Below, in pieces: positions 16,170 to 25,101 of a stretch of DNA of 34,109 nt. Source of the DNA: Desulforegula conservatrix Mb1Pa (GTDB lineage: Bacteria > Desulfobacterota > Desulfobacteria > Desulfobacterales > Desulforegulaceae); contig NZ_AUEY01000042.1 in NCBI RefSeq assembly GCF_000426225.1, positions 1 through 34,109 on the forward strand, read 5' to 3'. The notes beneath the pieces are model-generated. The model saw only the letters and a program-made list of their open reading frames with translations, had not been told where the DNA came from and made no database searches. The translations under genes and the position numbers were made by a program. Within the stretch, counting starts at the first letter, position 1. Each line of letters begins with the position of its first letter.

Positions 16170-16591
16170 GATGAAATCCTTGAAGGGTTATTGTTTAAAA
16201 ACAATAAAAAACATAATCATCCTCGATGACCCAGGATCTGCTATTTAAACACAAGACTCTTTATAAAACAAGGATCAAGAGTATCGGGCAAAGGCTTTAG
16301 CTTTTTATCACCATCTTCTGTTTTGGGAGATAGTCAGGTTAAAATTGATCTGTTTTCAGCTACCACATCCCAGCCTTCTTATCCGAAACGATGGAGAAGG
16401 AACTATTTTGAAAACTTCAATTTGTGAAGATATACAGTATATAATAACCGCTCAAAACAATAATCTGACTCAAACATACTTCATATATTCCATAATTTGC
16501 TATAATAAAGCATGATTGACAAAATAGAATTGAAGGAATAGTAAGCATTTTTACTTAAAATTCAGCATATAATTAAGGAAAGGAGCCTGGA
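16170..16591. other. Divergent intergenic region between HTH-REC gene and hisC
   Basis: The 422 bases show no gene. The last 100 hold possible hisC promoter elements: a TATAAT at 16501 and, separately, a perfect TTGACA at 16516. The AAAGGAG site for hisC is at 16579-16585. The rest is unremarkable. Confidence 0.5.
16516..16544 (+). promoter_or_regulatory. Possible sigma-70 promoter of hisC-cmk
   Basis: A perfect TTGACA (16516-16521) stands 17 bases before TAGTAA (16539-16544), a poor -10 match. It is 48 bases before the hisC start. The strong -35 and ideal spacing support it; the weak -10 argues against it. Confidence 0.3.
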
Positions 16592-17686
16592 ATGGCTGTA
16601 TATGTGCCCGGCCACATTGCCGAAATAAAACCATATGTACCTGGAAAGCCCATTGAGGAATTGGAAAGGGAACTTGGGATCAAGAATTCCGTAAAATTGG
16701 CGTCCAATGAAAACCCTCTTGGAGCATCACCTGCTGCAATCAAAGCGATAACTGAATCCCTCAGCGTTCTCCACAGATATCCTGACGGAGGCGGTTTTTT
16801 TCTTACAAAAAAAATTGGCGCAATGCTTGGTGTTGATCCAGAATGCGTGGTTCTTGGAAACGGTTCTGACGATGTTATCGGAATGCTAACAGGAGCACTG
16901 CTTGAACCAGGCGATGAGGCTGTAATGGCATGCCAGTCGTTTCTAATGTATGAAATAATGGTAAAGGCAAGGGGCGCTTTTCCAGTTTATGTTCCCTTAA
17001 ATGCCGACCTCAGCCTTGACCTTGAAGGCATGCTGGAAAAGATTAATGAAAAAACCAGGATGGTTTTCATCACTAATCCCAATAATCCTACCGGCGCATG
17101 GATAGAAAAAAACGATCTTGACAGCTTTCTTGCAAAACTGCCTGAAAATATTCTTGTAATAATGGATGAAGCTTATGTTGAGTTCGTCTCAAAAGACAGA
17201 CAGTTTACAACAGCGGCAAAGGAATACATAGATAGCGGAAGACTTGTTGCCTTAAGGACATTTTCAAAGGCATACGGCCTTGCGGGGCTTAGAATCGGAT
17301 ACGGAGTAATGTCAAAGGAACTTGCCCTTGTTCTGCACAGGATAAGACAGCCTTTCAACGCAAGCATCCCTGCCCAGGCAGGCGCATTAGCAGCCCTTGA
17401 TGACAAGGATTTTCTCGATAAAAGCGTTAACCTGATTCAGACAGAGCTTGAGTTTCTTTATGAAAAAATCGGAGAAATGGGTCTCAAATATCACAGATCC
17501 CAGGCAAATTTCTTCCTGATCGAGCTTGGCCGTGACGCATATGAAATCTTCAACCTGATGCTGAGAGAAGGCGTGATCATTAGAGCAATGGCATCTTACG
17601 GATTCCCGACATGCATACGCGTAAACGCAGGCACAAGACCTGAAAACGAAAAATTCATCGAAGCTCTGAAAAAGGTTCTTAAGTGA
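16592..17686 (+). CDS. hisC: Histidinol-phosphate aminotransferase
   Basis: A fold-type I PLP enzyme of 364 residues with HisC hallmarks: KLASNENPLG (35-44), YPDGGG (63-68), NPNNPTG (162-168) for PLP binding, DEAYVEF (192-198), Schiff-base lysine K226 in TFSKAYGLAGLRIGYG, and the C-terminal RVNAGTRPENEKF. It converts imidazole-acetol phosphate and glutamate to histidinol phosphate in histidine synthesis; some family members also act on aromatic 2-oxo acids. A clear AGGAG site is 6 bases before the ATG. The stop overlaps the start of cmk by four bases (GTGA), so the two are translationally coupled. No other his genes are nearby. Confidence 0.93.
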   Translation: MAVYVPGHIAEIKPYVPGKPIEELERELGIKNSVKLASNENPLGASPAAIKAITESLSVLHRYPDGGGFFLTKKIGAMLGVDPECVVLGNGSDDVIGMLTGALLEPGDEAVMACQSFLMYEIMVKARGAFPVYVPLNADLSLDLEGMLEKINEKTRMVFITNPNNPTGAWIEKNDLDSFLAKLPENILVIMDEAYVEFVSKDRQFTTAAKEYIDSGRLVALRTFSKAYGLAGLRIGYGVMSKELALVLHRIRQPFNASIPAQAGALAALDDKDFLDKSVNLIQTELEFLYEKIGEMGLKYHRSQANFFLIELGRDAYEIFNLMLREGVIIRAMASYGFPTCIRVNAGTRPENEKFIEALKKVLK

Positions 17687-18345
17687 AAAAACTTCTCATT
17701 ACAATAGACGGCCCTGCCGGAGCCGGAAAAACGACGGTCAGCAGATCCCTTGCTGCAAGGCTCGGATACAAATACGTGGATACAGGCGCTCTATACAGGG
17801 CCATAGCATTTGAAGCGATTTCAAGAAACATTCCGCAGGATGATTCCAATGCTCTTGAAAAAATTTTTCCTAAGCTTGACATAAAACTGAAGACAGAAGC
17901 AAACGGCAGCCCCAAAATTTTAAATGGACACAAAGACATAACAGAATTTGTACGATCGCCTGAAGTATCAATGGCTGCATCAAAAATTTCAGCCATGCCG
18001 GCAGTTAGAGAATTCCTTCTTGATCTTCAAAAAAATCTTGGAAACGAAAAAGAAGCTGTTTTTGAAGGCCGCGACATGGGAACCGTTGTTTTTCCAAACG
18101 CAGATCTCAAATTCTTCCTTGATGCAGATATTGAAGCAAGGGCTATGAGGCGCTTTGGTGATCTTGGAGGAACTCATCCCCTTGATGAAATCAGGGAAGA
18201 TATAAGAACAAGGGATGAAAATGACAGAAACAGGGCGATTGCACCGCTAAAGCAGGCGGATGACGCAGTGGTGGTTGACTCTACCAATATGTCAATATCC
18301 GAGGTCGTTGAATTCATGGCTGCTGAAGCCGTGAAAATGATGTAA
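17683..18345 (+). CDS. cmk: Cytidylate kinase
   Basis: The protein starts at a GTG overlapping hisC and carries the P-loop GPAGAGKTT (10-18), followed by YKYVDTGALYRAIAFEA, the CMP-binding EGRDMGTVVFPNADLKFFLDA segment and the lid RDENDRNRAIAPLKQADDAVVVDSTNMS. These are characteristic of Cmk, which phosphorylates CMP and dCMP to diphosphates for RNA and DNA synthesis. Length 220 is normal. In many Deltaproteobacteria cmk is followed by ispH and rpsA; here that run is broken, with a short intergenic region and convergent glpK next. Confidence 0.94.
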   Translation: MKKLLITIDGPAGAGKTTVSRSLAARLGYKYVDTGALYRAIAFEAISRNIPQDDSNALEKIFPKLDIKLKTEANGSPKILNGHKDITEFVRSPEVSMAASKISAMPAVREFLLDLQKNLGNEKEAVFEGRDMGTVVFPNADLKFFLDADIEARAMRRFGDLGGTHPLDEIREDIRTRDENDRNRAIAPLKQADDAVVVDSTNMSISEVVEFMAAEAVKMM

Positions 18346-18516
18346 AGACCAAAGCCACTGGCGGATCGTTTATAAAAAACAAGCTCTGCAAAGAATTTGT
18401 GATTATGGCAAATGCTTGAAAAATAAAATTTTCATTATTTTCGGAATCTTCATTTTTCTGGCCAACCAACCATACTGAAAATATGGAAATAAAATTATTA
18501 AAAAATCCACGTACGG

Positions 18517-18535
18517 TGCCGGACTTGCTCCGGCA
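18517..18535. repeat. Hairpin, possible remnant of the MITE-like repeat and candidate terminator
   Basis: TGCCGGA (18517-18523) pairs with TCCGGCA (18529-18535) around CTTGC. It matches the second inner hairpin of the repeat family (GCCGGACTTGATCCGGC) but lacks the terminal repeats. It sits between convergent cmk and glpK. A TCTTTT on the plus strand and a TTTTTT on the minus strand lie a few bases beyond, so it could end both transcripts. Confidence 0.5.
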
Positions 18536-18575
18536 TCCGGTCTTTTCACACACAGAGCTATCTTAATGAGGGGAA

Positions 18576-20084
18576 TCAGTCTTCAGCCCATCCATAAGAT
18601 CTTTCAACAGCCTTAAGCCAGCCTGAATAGAGTTTTTTAACTGCGGACGTTTCCATGGCTGGCTTCCAAACCTTTCCCTGTTTCCAGTTTGCTCTCAAGC
18701 TCTCGACATCTTGCCAGAAGCCAGTGGACAGTCCGGCTGCGTATGCTGCACCGAGTACTGTTGTCTCGGACATTTCAGGGGCAACAACTTCAGTAGCAAG
18801 AATATCTGCCTGAAACTGCATGAGAAGTTTGTTCGCCACCATTCCGCCATCAACTTTGAGCTTTTTAAGGGTAATCCCGGAATCTTCAATCATGGCCTCA
18901 AAAATCTCCCTCGTCTGATAAGCGCATGCGTCAAGAATTGCCCTTGCCATGTGAGCCTTCGTAATATAGTGGGTCAGACCGACAACGACTCCCCGCGCAT
19001 CGCTTCTCCATCTTGGAGCAAAAAGGCCTGAAAAAGCCGGAACAATATAGATTCCGCCGCTGTTCTCAACAGTCGACGCCAGAGTTTCAATATCAGATGC
19101 CGTGATTATAAGCCCGAAATTATCCCTGAACCACTGGACAAGAGATCCTGCTATGGCGATTGATCCTTCAAGGGCATATACAGGGTCAGCGTCTCCTATT
19201 TTATAGGCAAGGGTCGTAAGCATTCCGTGTTTTGAATGAACTATTCTGCTCCCAGTGTTCATCAGAAGAAAGCAGCCAGTTCCGTATGTATTTTTGGCCT
19301 CTCCCGGAGAAAAGCACGTCTGGCCAAAAAGCGCGGCCTGCTGATCTCCAAGCGCACCTGATATAGGCAGAGCATGGCAAGGGAAATCCTCAGATATATG
19401 ACCATATACCTCGCTTGAAGATCTTATTTCAGGAAGAACACTCCTGGGAATTTCGATTTCAAGAAGCATTTCAGGATCCCAGTCAAGGGTCTCAAGATTC
19501 ATAAGAAGGGTACGGCTTGCGTTTGTAACATCCGTCACATGAACTCCGCCGTTTGCTCCTCCGGTAAGATTCCAGATGATCCACGAATCAATTGTACCTG
19601 CAAGGGCATTCCCATTTGATACGGCATCGATAACTGAATCGACATTATCAATCATCCATCTGATTTTCGGTCCTGAAAAATAAGGTGCAATAGGAAGCCC
19701 GGTCTTTATGCGGAATCTGTCTATACCAGAGTCTTTTGCGATTCTTTTGCACAAATCGCCGGTTCTGGTGTCCTGCCAGACTATGGCATTATATAGAGGT
19801 TTTCCTGTGGTCTTGTCCCACATAACCACAGTTTCTCTCTGATTTGTGACACCAATTGCAGCTATGGATAAAGGGTTAATCGATCCTTTTTTAAGGGCAT
19901 CTGCCATAACCGTAATAATATTCCGAATTATCTCTTCAGGATCGTGTTCAACCCAACCAGGCCTGGGATAAATCTGGCCATGCTCCATCTGGGAAGAAGA
20001 AATTATGTTCGAATTCCTGTCAAAGATCACAAACCGCGTGCTTGTTGTGCCCTGATCAATTGCTGCTATATATTTTTTTTCCAT
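18576..20084 (-). CDS. glpK: Glycerol kinase
   Basis: From the ATG at 20084 the protein is 502 residues and starts [22 protein letters not shown], the standard FGGY-kinase phosphate-binding start of GlpK. Further hallmarks include [69 protein letters not shown] and [20 protein letters not shown]. It phosphorylates glycerol to sn-glycerol-3-phosphate. A longer frame exists (from 20156) but adds 24 residues not found in the family; neither start has a good ribosome site. No glpF, glpD or glpR is adjacent, so it stands alone. Confidence 0.95.
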   Translation of the reverse strand: MEKKYIAAIDQGTTSTRFVIFDRNSNIISSSQMEHGQIYPRPGWVEHDPEEIIRNIITVMADALKKGSINPLSIAAIGVTNQRETVVMWDKTTGKPLYNAIVWQDTRTGDLCKRIAKDSGIDRFRIKTGLPIAPYFSGPKIRWMIDNVDSVIDAVSNGNALAGTIDSWIIWNLTGGANGGVHVTDVTNASRTLLMNLETLDWDPEMLLEIEIPRSVLPEIRSSSEVYGHISEDFPCHALPISGALGDQQAALFGQTCFSPGEAKNTYGTGCFLLMNTGSRIVHSKHGMLTTLAYKIGDADPVYALEGSIAIAGSLVQWFRDNFGLIITASDIETLASTVENSGGIYIVPAFSGLFAPRWRSDARGVVVGLTHYITKAHMARAILDACAYQTREIFEAMIEDSGITLKKLKVDGGMVANKLLMQFQADILATEVVAPEMSETTVLGAAYAAGLSTGFWQDVESLRANWKQGKVWKPAMETSAVKKLYSGWLKAVERSYGWAED

Positions 20085-20357
20085 AATAATTAAAGATCGC
20101 CCAAAATCCATATAAGCAATGTTAACAAATGAAGATTTGAGTACGTTTTCTGACATCTCAAAAAAAAAGTCAATTTATAGTTTGCTTTAGTTAAATGATA
20201 AGATTATTCCTGAAATGGTAATTCCAACAATTTTAGGGCCATACAAAATACAGACAAAAAACCCTTGAATAAATGATGAATTTAACGATAATGCTGTTTT
20301 CCCATGCCTTGAATATATATTTCAGGGCGATATTTTCTTGTAAAATCAGGTAAAAGT

Positions 20358-21611
20358 ATGAATTCCGTACCAGAAAGACCTTTAAAAATATGCCTCATCA
20401 GTTACCGCAGCAATCCCCACTGCGGCGGACAGGGCGTTTATATCAGAAATCTGAGCAGGGCTCTCAAGGATCTGGGGCATGATGTTGACGTCATTGCAGG
20501 GCCACCGGATCCACTTCTGCACGATGATATATCAATCACCAAAATAACTACCCTGGATCTATATAATCCGAATGACCTTTTTAGAACTCCTTCGTTTGAG
20601 GAGTTGAAACAACCGATAAATTTCATGGAATGGCTTGGCATTTCAACCATGGGCTATTCCGAACCATTTTCATTTGGTCTCAGGGCCTATGTTCATCTTA
20701 GGGATAAATTCGACAAATACGATATAGTACATGACAATCAGTGTCTGTCTTACGGAATATGGGCAATCAGCAGACGCATACCGACAGTTGCAACCATACA
20801 TCACCCCATGACAGTTGACAGAAAGCTCGCTGTACAGAGCGTGTCCTCTATATGGAAGAAGTTCAAGCATATAAGATGGTACTCTTTCATAGGAATGCAG
20901 AAAAGAGTATCACGAAGACTTCCTAAAATCATTACTGTTTCAGAATTTTCCAGGGATGATATCAGTCGGGCCTACAGGATTCCCAAAAATAAATTTGACG
21001 TTGTACCGAACGGGATCAATACGGAGCTTTTCTATCCCCTTCCCCATATACCGAGAGAACCAGGACGCATAATTGTCACAAACAGTGCCGACACTGCCCT
21101 TAAAGGACTTTATTACCTTCTTCAGGCCGTAGAAATGGTCTCAAAAAAAAGAAAGGTAAAACTTATTGTAATTGGTACTCCCAAAAAAGACGGCGGTATT
21201 GTAAAACTTATTAAAACGCTTAAAATAGCCCATCTTGTCAGATTCACTGGCAGAATAAGCAATGAGGAATTTGTCAGGGAATATGCAAAAGCATCCATGG
21301 CAGTGGTTCCATCGCTTTATGAGGGTTTCGGACTTCCTGTGGGTGAAGCAATGGCATGCGCAGTTCCTGTCATCACGACAACAGGCGGAGCGCTTCCTGA
21401 AGTTGCTGGTGATGCTGCTGAAATAGTCCCGCCTGCCGATCCCGAGGCAATCGCGGACGCCATAATAAGACTCATGGACGACCCCAAAAGAGCAAAAGCT
21501 CTTGGAGAAGCCGGTTACAGGAGAGTGATTGAAAACTTCACCTGGAAAAAAGCCGCCGAGAATGTCGTTAAAACATACAGAGAGGTAATGAGTGATTACG
21601 GTAGAGTTTAA
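20358..21611 (+). CDS. Glycosyltransferase family 4 protein
   Basis: A GT-B fold enzyme of 417 residues. The N-terminal half has the glycine-rich acceptor loop (SNPHCGGQGVYIRNLSRAL, 18-36) and HHPMTVDR. The C-terminal half has ITVSEFSRDDI, VVPNGINTELF, TNSADTALKG and the E-x7-E donor-binding motif (E322 ... E330 in YEGFGLPVGEAMA). GT4 enzymes are retaining glycosyltransferases that use nucleotide-sugar donors; acceptor and sugar are unknown. The ATG follows CAGGTAAAAGT. It overlaps the methyltransferase gene by 20 bases, so the two enzymes probably act in one glycolipid or glycan pathway. Confidence 0.92.
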   Translation: MNSVPERPLKICLISYRSNPHCGGQGVYIRNLSRALKDLGHDVDVIAGPPDPLLHDDISITKITTLDLYNPNDLFRTPSFEELKQPINFMEWLGISTMGYSEPFSFGLRAYVHLRDKFDKYDIVHDNQCLSYGIWAISRRIPTVATIHHPMTVDRKLAVQSVSSIWKKFKHIRWYSFIGMQKRVSRRLPKIITVSEFSRDDISRAYRIPKNKFDVVPNGINTELFYPLPHIPREPGRIIVTNSADTALKGLYYLLQAVEMVSKKRKVKLIVIGTPKKDGGIVKLIKTLKIAHLVRFTGRISNEEFVREYAKASMAVVPSLYEGFGLPVGEAMACAVPVITTTGGALPEVAGDAAEIVPPADPEAIADAIIRLMDDPKRAKALGEAGYRRVIENFTWKKAAENVVKTYREVMSDYGRV

Positions 21612-22299
21612 TCGTCTTGGAATAAAACCCGGATTTAGAATACTTGATATCGGAAGCGGTCCAGGAAGGCATACCGCAGCTGCCTATCAGCATGAAAAAG
21701 TGACGGCCATAGGCGCTGACCTGAGCTTTTCGGATCTTACAGAAGCAAAAAAAAGACTGGAATACCATGATGACTTAGGTTTTCATGGAGGCGGCACATG
21801 GGGCCTGACAACCGCAGATATAACTGGTCTTCCTTTCAGGGATTCGTTTTTTGACGCCGTCATCTGCTCAGAGGTAATGGAGCATATTCCTGATGATTCA
21901 AAGGCAGCAGAAGAACTGGCACGAATCATCAAACCGGGCTGCATTCTCGCTGTCAGCGTACCAAGATTCTGGCCGGAAAGAATATGCTGGGCGCTTTCGG
22001 ACGATTATTTCAATGCGAATCAGGGCCATGTGAGAATATATAAAAAAAATCAGATAAAAGATAAATTCACATCCCTTGGTTTAGAATATATAGGGTCACA
22101 TCATGCCCACAGTCTTCATTCGCCTTACTGGTGGCTTAAATGTTTTTTCGGCCCGACAAAGCAAGGAGTTCCGTCAGTAGAGCTTTATCACAGGTTTCTT
22201 GTGTGGGATATCATGAAAAAACCCGCCATAACGAAGCTTCTGGACAGACTCCTGAATCCGGTCATGGGCAAAAGCCTTGTTCTATACTTCCGGAAGTAA
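21592..22299 (+). CDS. Class I SAM-dependent methyltransferase
   Basis: SAM-binding motif I is ILDIGSGPGRHT (17-28), followed by an acidic loop (GADLSFSDL), FRDSFFDAVICSEVMEHIPDD (motif IV region, typical of Methyltransf_11) and an IKPGCILAVSVPRFWPER strand. The C-terminal part has aromatic patches (SPYWWLKCFFG) and an L-L-D-R-L-L-N helix that may sit at a membrane surface. Start is the GTG at 21592, with AGAGG 7 bases before it, inside the glycosyltransferase gene. The acceptor is unknown; the overlapping GT4 gene suggests a sugar or lipid-linked intermediate. 235 residues. Confidence 0.9.
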   Translation: MITVEFNRLGIKPGFRILDIGSGPGRHTAAAYQHEKVTAIGADLSFSDLTEAKKRLEYHDDLGFHGGGTWGLTTADITGLPFRDSFFDAVICSEVMEHIPDDSKAAEELARIIKPGCILAVSVPRFWPERICWALSDDYFNANQGHVRIYKKNQIKDKFTSLGLEYIGSHHAHSLHSPYWWLKCFFGPTKQGVPSVELYHRFLVWDIMKKPAITKLLDRLLNPVMGKSLVLYFRK

Positions 22300-22328
22300 A
22301 GCTTAAAAAAGCACAGATCCCACAAAGA

Positions 22329-22358
22329 CTCGCCCGGTTTTAATTATTTCCGGGTGAG
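22329..22358 (+). terminator. Weak hairpin after the glycosyltransferase/methyltransferase pair
   Basis: CTCGCCCGG (22329-22337) pairs with CCGGGTGAG (22350-22358) with one G-T wobble around a 12-base AT loop, 30 bases after the stop. No T-run follows, so it may be a pause or transcript-end structure rather than a classic terminator. Confidence 0.4.
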
Positions 22359-22454
22359 CGCCTTAATACCAGTACAAACTTGCAAGCGAACAAATCCATT
22401 ATCTAATCATCTGTTTATTAGGATAAACTGCATAAAAAAACAGGATATGCAGAC

Positions 22455-24302
22455 ATGGTACTTAAGAAAAGAGCTTCCAACATCCCTGTAATAATGTCAG
22501 CCCTGATCGTTTTTTTTGTCATGCTGCCAACCGGTATATATCTGTTCATTAATGACTATTTCATGATGTCGGATGAACTGGACGGAATAGAATCAAGCTA
22601 TCTGTCAGAAATCAGAATCGAGCTGAAAAGCAGGAGCGAAGGCTTAACGGCTTTCATTGATTCAAGAAAAAAACAGACAATCGAATCGGCCAGATCAATC
22701 TTAAAAAAACGGGTAGCCAGGGCAAAATCAGTTCTAACTTTCCTCCAAGATGAAAAAATCTTAATCAACAACCCTGATAAACTGAATGAGATAGCAAGAA
22801 ATTTACTCAGAAGCCTCAGAATCGAAACAGAAACAGCAGGTTACTTTTTTGCAGTGGACAAAAACACAGGGATGGCGGTTGTCTATCCGCCTGATCCGTC
22901 AAAAGAAAAAACAGGTCTTCCTCTTCTCAAGGATGTCCATGGGACATCCCTTGTACCCCAGATAGTAGAATTAGGCAAAAAACAGAAAAACGGATATTTA
23001 ACCTACATCGCCCCAAAGCTTGATGACCCTACAGCCCAGACATATGTCAAGATTTCTTATATCGACACTGTTGAAGCCATTGGATGGGTCATAGGGACAG
23101 GGGTGTATCTTGATGAAATCGAGGGCCAGATCAAAGAAGATGTTCTTGAGATCTTCTCGGACATGGAGTTTTCAACCAACCGTCATGTCATTATAATGGA
23201 TGGATCAGGAAATATAATCAGCAACACCCACGCAATAGGCTCAAAAAAAGGGACATTAATAAAAACTGATCAAAAAAGCATCAGTAAGCACATTTCGAAT
23301 AATGAGATAGCATCTGAAGGAAGCTATAGTGAGTACAATATTATCAATGCCTCCGACAACTCAATGACTCGTTATCTTGGTTTTGTTAAACCGTTTGAGC
23401 CATGGGGCTGGTATATCATTTCCGGTGTTGAGATCGAAAATATGAAACAATACGTTTCGGAAAGAAAAAAGGAAATCAAATCCGATCTGATCAAAGAGAT
23501 GTTCTGGCTTGCCGGGATTCTTGTTTTTATTGTTCTTTTCTCGATATCACTCGGTCAGTATTTCAAGCATAAAATGCTCAAGGGTTTTAGGTCTTTTTTT
23601 GCATTCTTCAAAAAAGCCGGCACAAACTATGAGCATATTGATACTTCAAGCCTCGAATTTTATGAACTAAAGCTGTTAGGTGAACACGCGAATGTAATGG
23701 TCAATAACAGGCTCAAGCAGGAGAAGATCATCAATGCATATACAAAAAGCCTTCTTGAAGCAAACAAGAAACTAAGGAGCATGGCCAACCTTGACTCAAT
23801 GACAGGAATAGCAAACAGGAGATTTTTTGACAATACGATTAACAAGGAATGGCTCAGAAGTTTGAGAACTTCAAAAACATTAACAGTTGCCATACTTGAC
23901 GTTGATTTTTTTAAACAGTTCAATGACATTTACGGTCATCCGGCGGGAGATGAATGTCTCAGAAAAATAGCAACGGCAATGTCTGTTTCTGCAAGACGTC
24001 CGTATGATCTTGTCGCAAGATATGGCGGAGAGGAATTTGTGATACTTTTCCCTGAAACAGACAGGGAGGGGGCAATTTTTGTGGCCAAAAAGGTAAACGA
24101 GAATATTAATGCATTCAATATCCCCCACTCCATGAATCCGGCAGGAAAAGTAACTTTCAGCATGGGTATAGCAACTACAATCCCCTCGTCACTTGAAAGA
24201 CCTGAATCCCTGCTAAAAAAAGCGGATGAAATGCTTTACAAGGCAAAAAGAAACGGAAGAAACAGAATCTGTATTGATGACGGAAATGAAATCACCCTGT
24301 GA
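22455..24302 (+). CDS. Diguanylate cyclase with periplasmic double Cache sensor
   Basis: Domains: membrane helix 1 (about 10-32), an extracytoplasmic region with two Cache-type modules (about 45-330; AGYFFAVDKNTGMAVVYPP and GWVIGTGVYLDEIEGQI in the first, HVIIMDGSGNIISNTHA and PWGWYIISGVEIENM in the second), membrane helix 2 (about 347-367), a linker helix and a GGDEF domain (about 440-605). The catalytic motif is GGEEF (524-528) with an RxxD inhibitory site R515-D518 at the standard spacing. It makes c-di-GMP in response to an external ligand. No HAMP domain is evident, unlike the cyclase at 13324-14967. AGGATATGCAGAC precedes the ATG. Confidence 0.92.
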   Translation: MVLKKRASNIPVIMSALIVFFVMLPTGIYLFINDYFMMSDELDGIESSYLSEIRIELKSRSEGLTAFIDSRKKQTIESARSILKKRVARAKSVLTFLQDEKILINNPDKLNEIARNLLRSLRIETETAGYFFAVDKNTGMAVVYPPDPSKEKTGLPLLKDVHGTSLVPQIVELGKKQKNGYLTYIAPKLDDPTAQTYVKISYIDTVEAIGWVIGTGVYLDEIEGQIKEDVLEIFSDMEFSTNRHVIIMDGSGNIISNTHAIGSKKGTLIKTDQKSISKHISNNEIASEGSYSEYNIINASDNSMTRYLGFVKPFEPWGWYIISGVEIENMKQYVSERKKEIKSDLIKEMFWLAGILVFIVLFSISLGQYFKHKMLKGFRSFFAFFKKAGTNYEHIDTSSLEFYELKLLGEHANVMVNNRLKQEKIINAYTKSLLEANKKLRSMANLDSMTGIANRRFFDNTINKEWLRSLRTSKTLTVAILDVDFFKQFNDIYGHPAGDECLRKIATAMSVSARRPYDLVARYGGEEFVILFPETDREGAIFVAKKVNENINAFNIPHSMNPAGKVTFSMGIATTIPSSLERPESLLKKADEMLYKAKRNGRNRICIDDGNEITL

Positions 24303-24408
24303 CTGATAAAAAACACATTGATTCCATCATCTCGAATAAACTCTCTTGCCAAGAACGAACAAAAATTATAGAAGGCATCTTTCATAAATAATAAGGTATA
24401 GAAAAAAC

Positions 24409-24780
24409 ATGAATAAACTGACAAGTTTTCAAAAAAAATATCTCAGGGGGTTGGCCCACGATTTGAATCCTCTAGTTCTAATTGGCCACAATGGACTAAC
24501 TGAGCAGGTAATCAAAAGTATTGATCAGACACTTAATGATCATGAACTGATTAAGGTCAAATTCAACAGCTTTAAGGAAAAAGAACAAAAAGAACAGATC
24601 AATCTTGAGATCGAAAAATCAACAGGCGCAGAACTGGCTGGCATGATAGGCCATGTGGCCATTTTTTTCAGAAGAAACGAGGAAAAAGAGGATCAGAAGG
24701 TTTTTCTGCCCGGAACTAAGCCAGCCATTAAAAGAAGAACTGTTACTGGTCCAAAAAAGCACAGGGTAGACAGGGCGTGA
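24409..24780 (+). CDS. yhbY: YhbY-family (CRM domain) RNA-binding protein
   Basis: Residues 1-98 match the CRM/YhbY fold: LTSFQKKYLRGLAHDLNPLVLIGHNGLTEQVIKSIDQTLNDHELIKVK, with the GxxG-like GHNG loop, and GAELAGMIGHVAIFFRRN. YhbY binds pre-50S ribosomal particles and helps large-subunit assembly. The domain is followed by a basic ~25-residue tail (PAIKRRTVTGPKKHR) not found in the short E. coli protein. The gene lies 106 bases after the Cache-GGDEF gene. The upstream site is AAGGTATAGAAAAAAC, with rather long spacing. Confidence 0.9.
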   Translation: MNKLTSFQKKYLRGLAHDLNPLVLIGHNGLTEQVIKSIDQTLNDHELIKVKFNSFKEKEQKEQINLEIEKSTGAELAGMIGHVAIFFRRNEEKEDQKVFLPGTKPAIKRRTVTGPKKHRVDRA

Positions 24781-24917
24781 TGAAAGCGCAAATGCATCGG
24801 GCTACTTCGTTAAAGTGAATTAAGGATCTTATCCCTCCCCAACCATTCGGCAGAACTTTATGGACTAATATTGGAATCTGAGTCCATTTTTGGGTGAAAG
24901 TCTAAAAATATTTATCA

Positions 24918-24955
24918 GGCATGGCTGAAAAACATTTTCAAGTTTCAGCCATGCC
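24918..24955 (+). terminator. Hairpin terminator downstream of yhbY
   Basis: A perfect 13-bp stem, GGCATGGCTGAAA (24918-24930) and TTTCAGCCATGCC (24943-24955), has a 12-base loop and is followed by TTTAT. It lies 137 bases after the yhbY stop. Confidence 0.6.
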
Positions 24956-24966
24956 TTTATGAACTA

Positions 24967-25100
24967 TGACGGACTCGCAAAAAGTTGAAAAATGGCTTTA
25001 GCGTCATGCCGGACTTGATCCGGCGTCCAGTAATTTGAGCCACTTCTGGATTCCGGCCTGCGCCGGAATGACGGTAATCGGACTTTTTGCGGCCTCGTCA
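24967..25100 (-). repeat. MITE-like palindromic repeat, copy 4 (reverse orientation)
   Basis: The element runs in reverse relative to the others: TGACGGACTCGCAAAAAG at the left and CTTTTTGCGGCCTCGTCA at the right. Both inner hairpins are well kept (GCCGGACTTGATCCGGC and CCGGCCTGCGCCGG). It is flanked on both sides by ACTA (24963-24966 and 25101-25104), a likely 4-bp target duplication. The right-hand ACTA contains the stop codon of the lipoprotein gene. Confidence 0.85.
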
Positions 25101-25101
25101 A

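Larger units (their letters stand above)
24781..25101. other. Intergenic region between yhbY and the lipoprotein gene
   Basis: The 321 bases between these convergent genes hold a hairpin terminator (24918-24955) and a reversed MITE-like repeat (24967-25100). The first 135 bases show nothing recognisable. Confidence 0.6.

Noticed and set aside
18576-20156. Longer glycerol kinase from an upstream ATG at 20156
   Set aside because: The extra 24 residues are not family-like and have no ribosome site; the standard GlpK start is at 20084.
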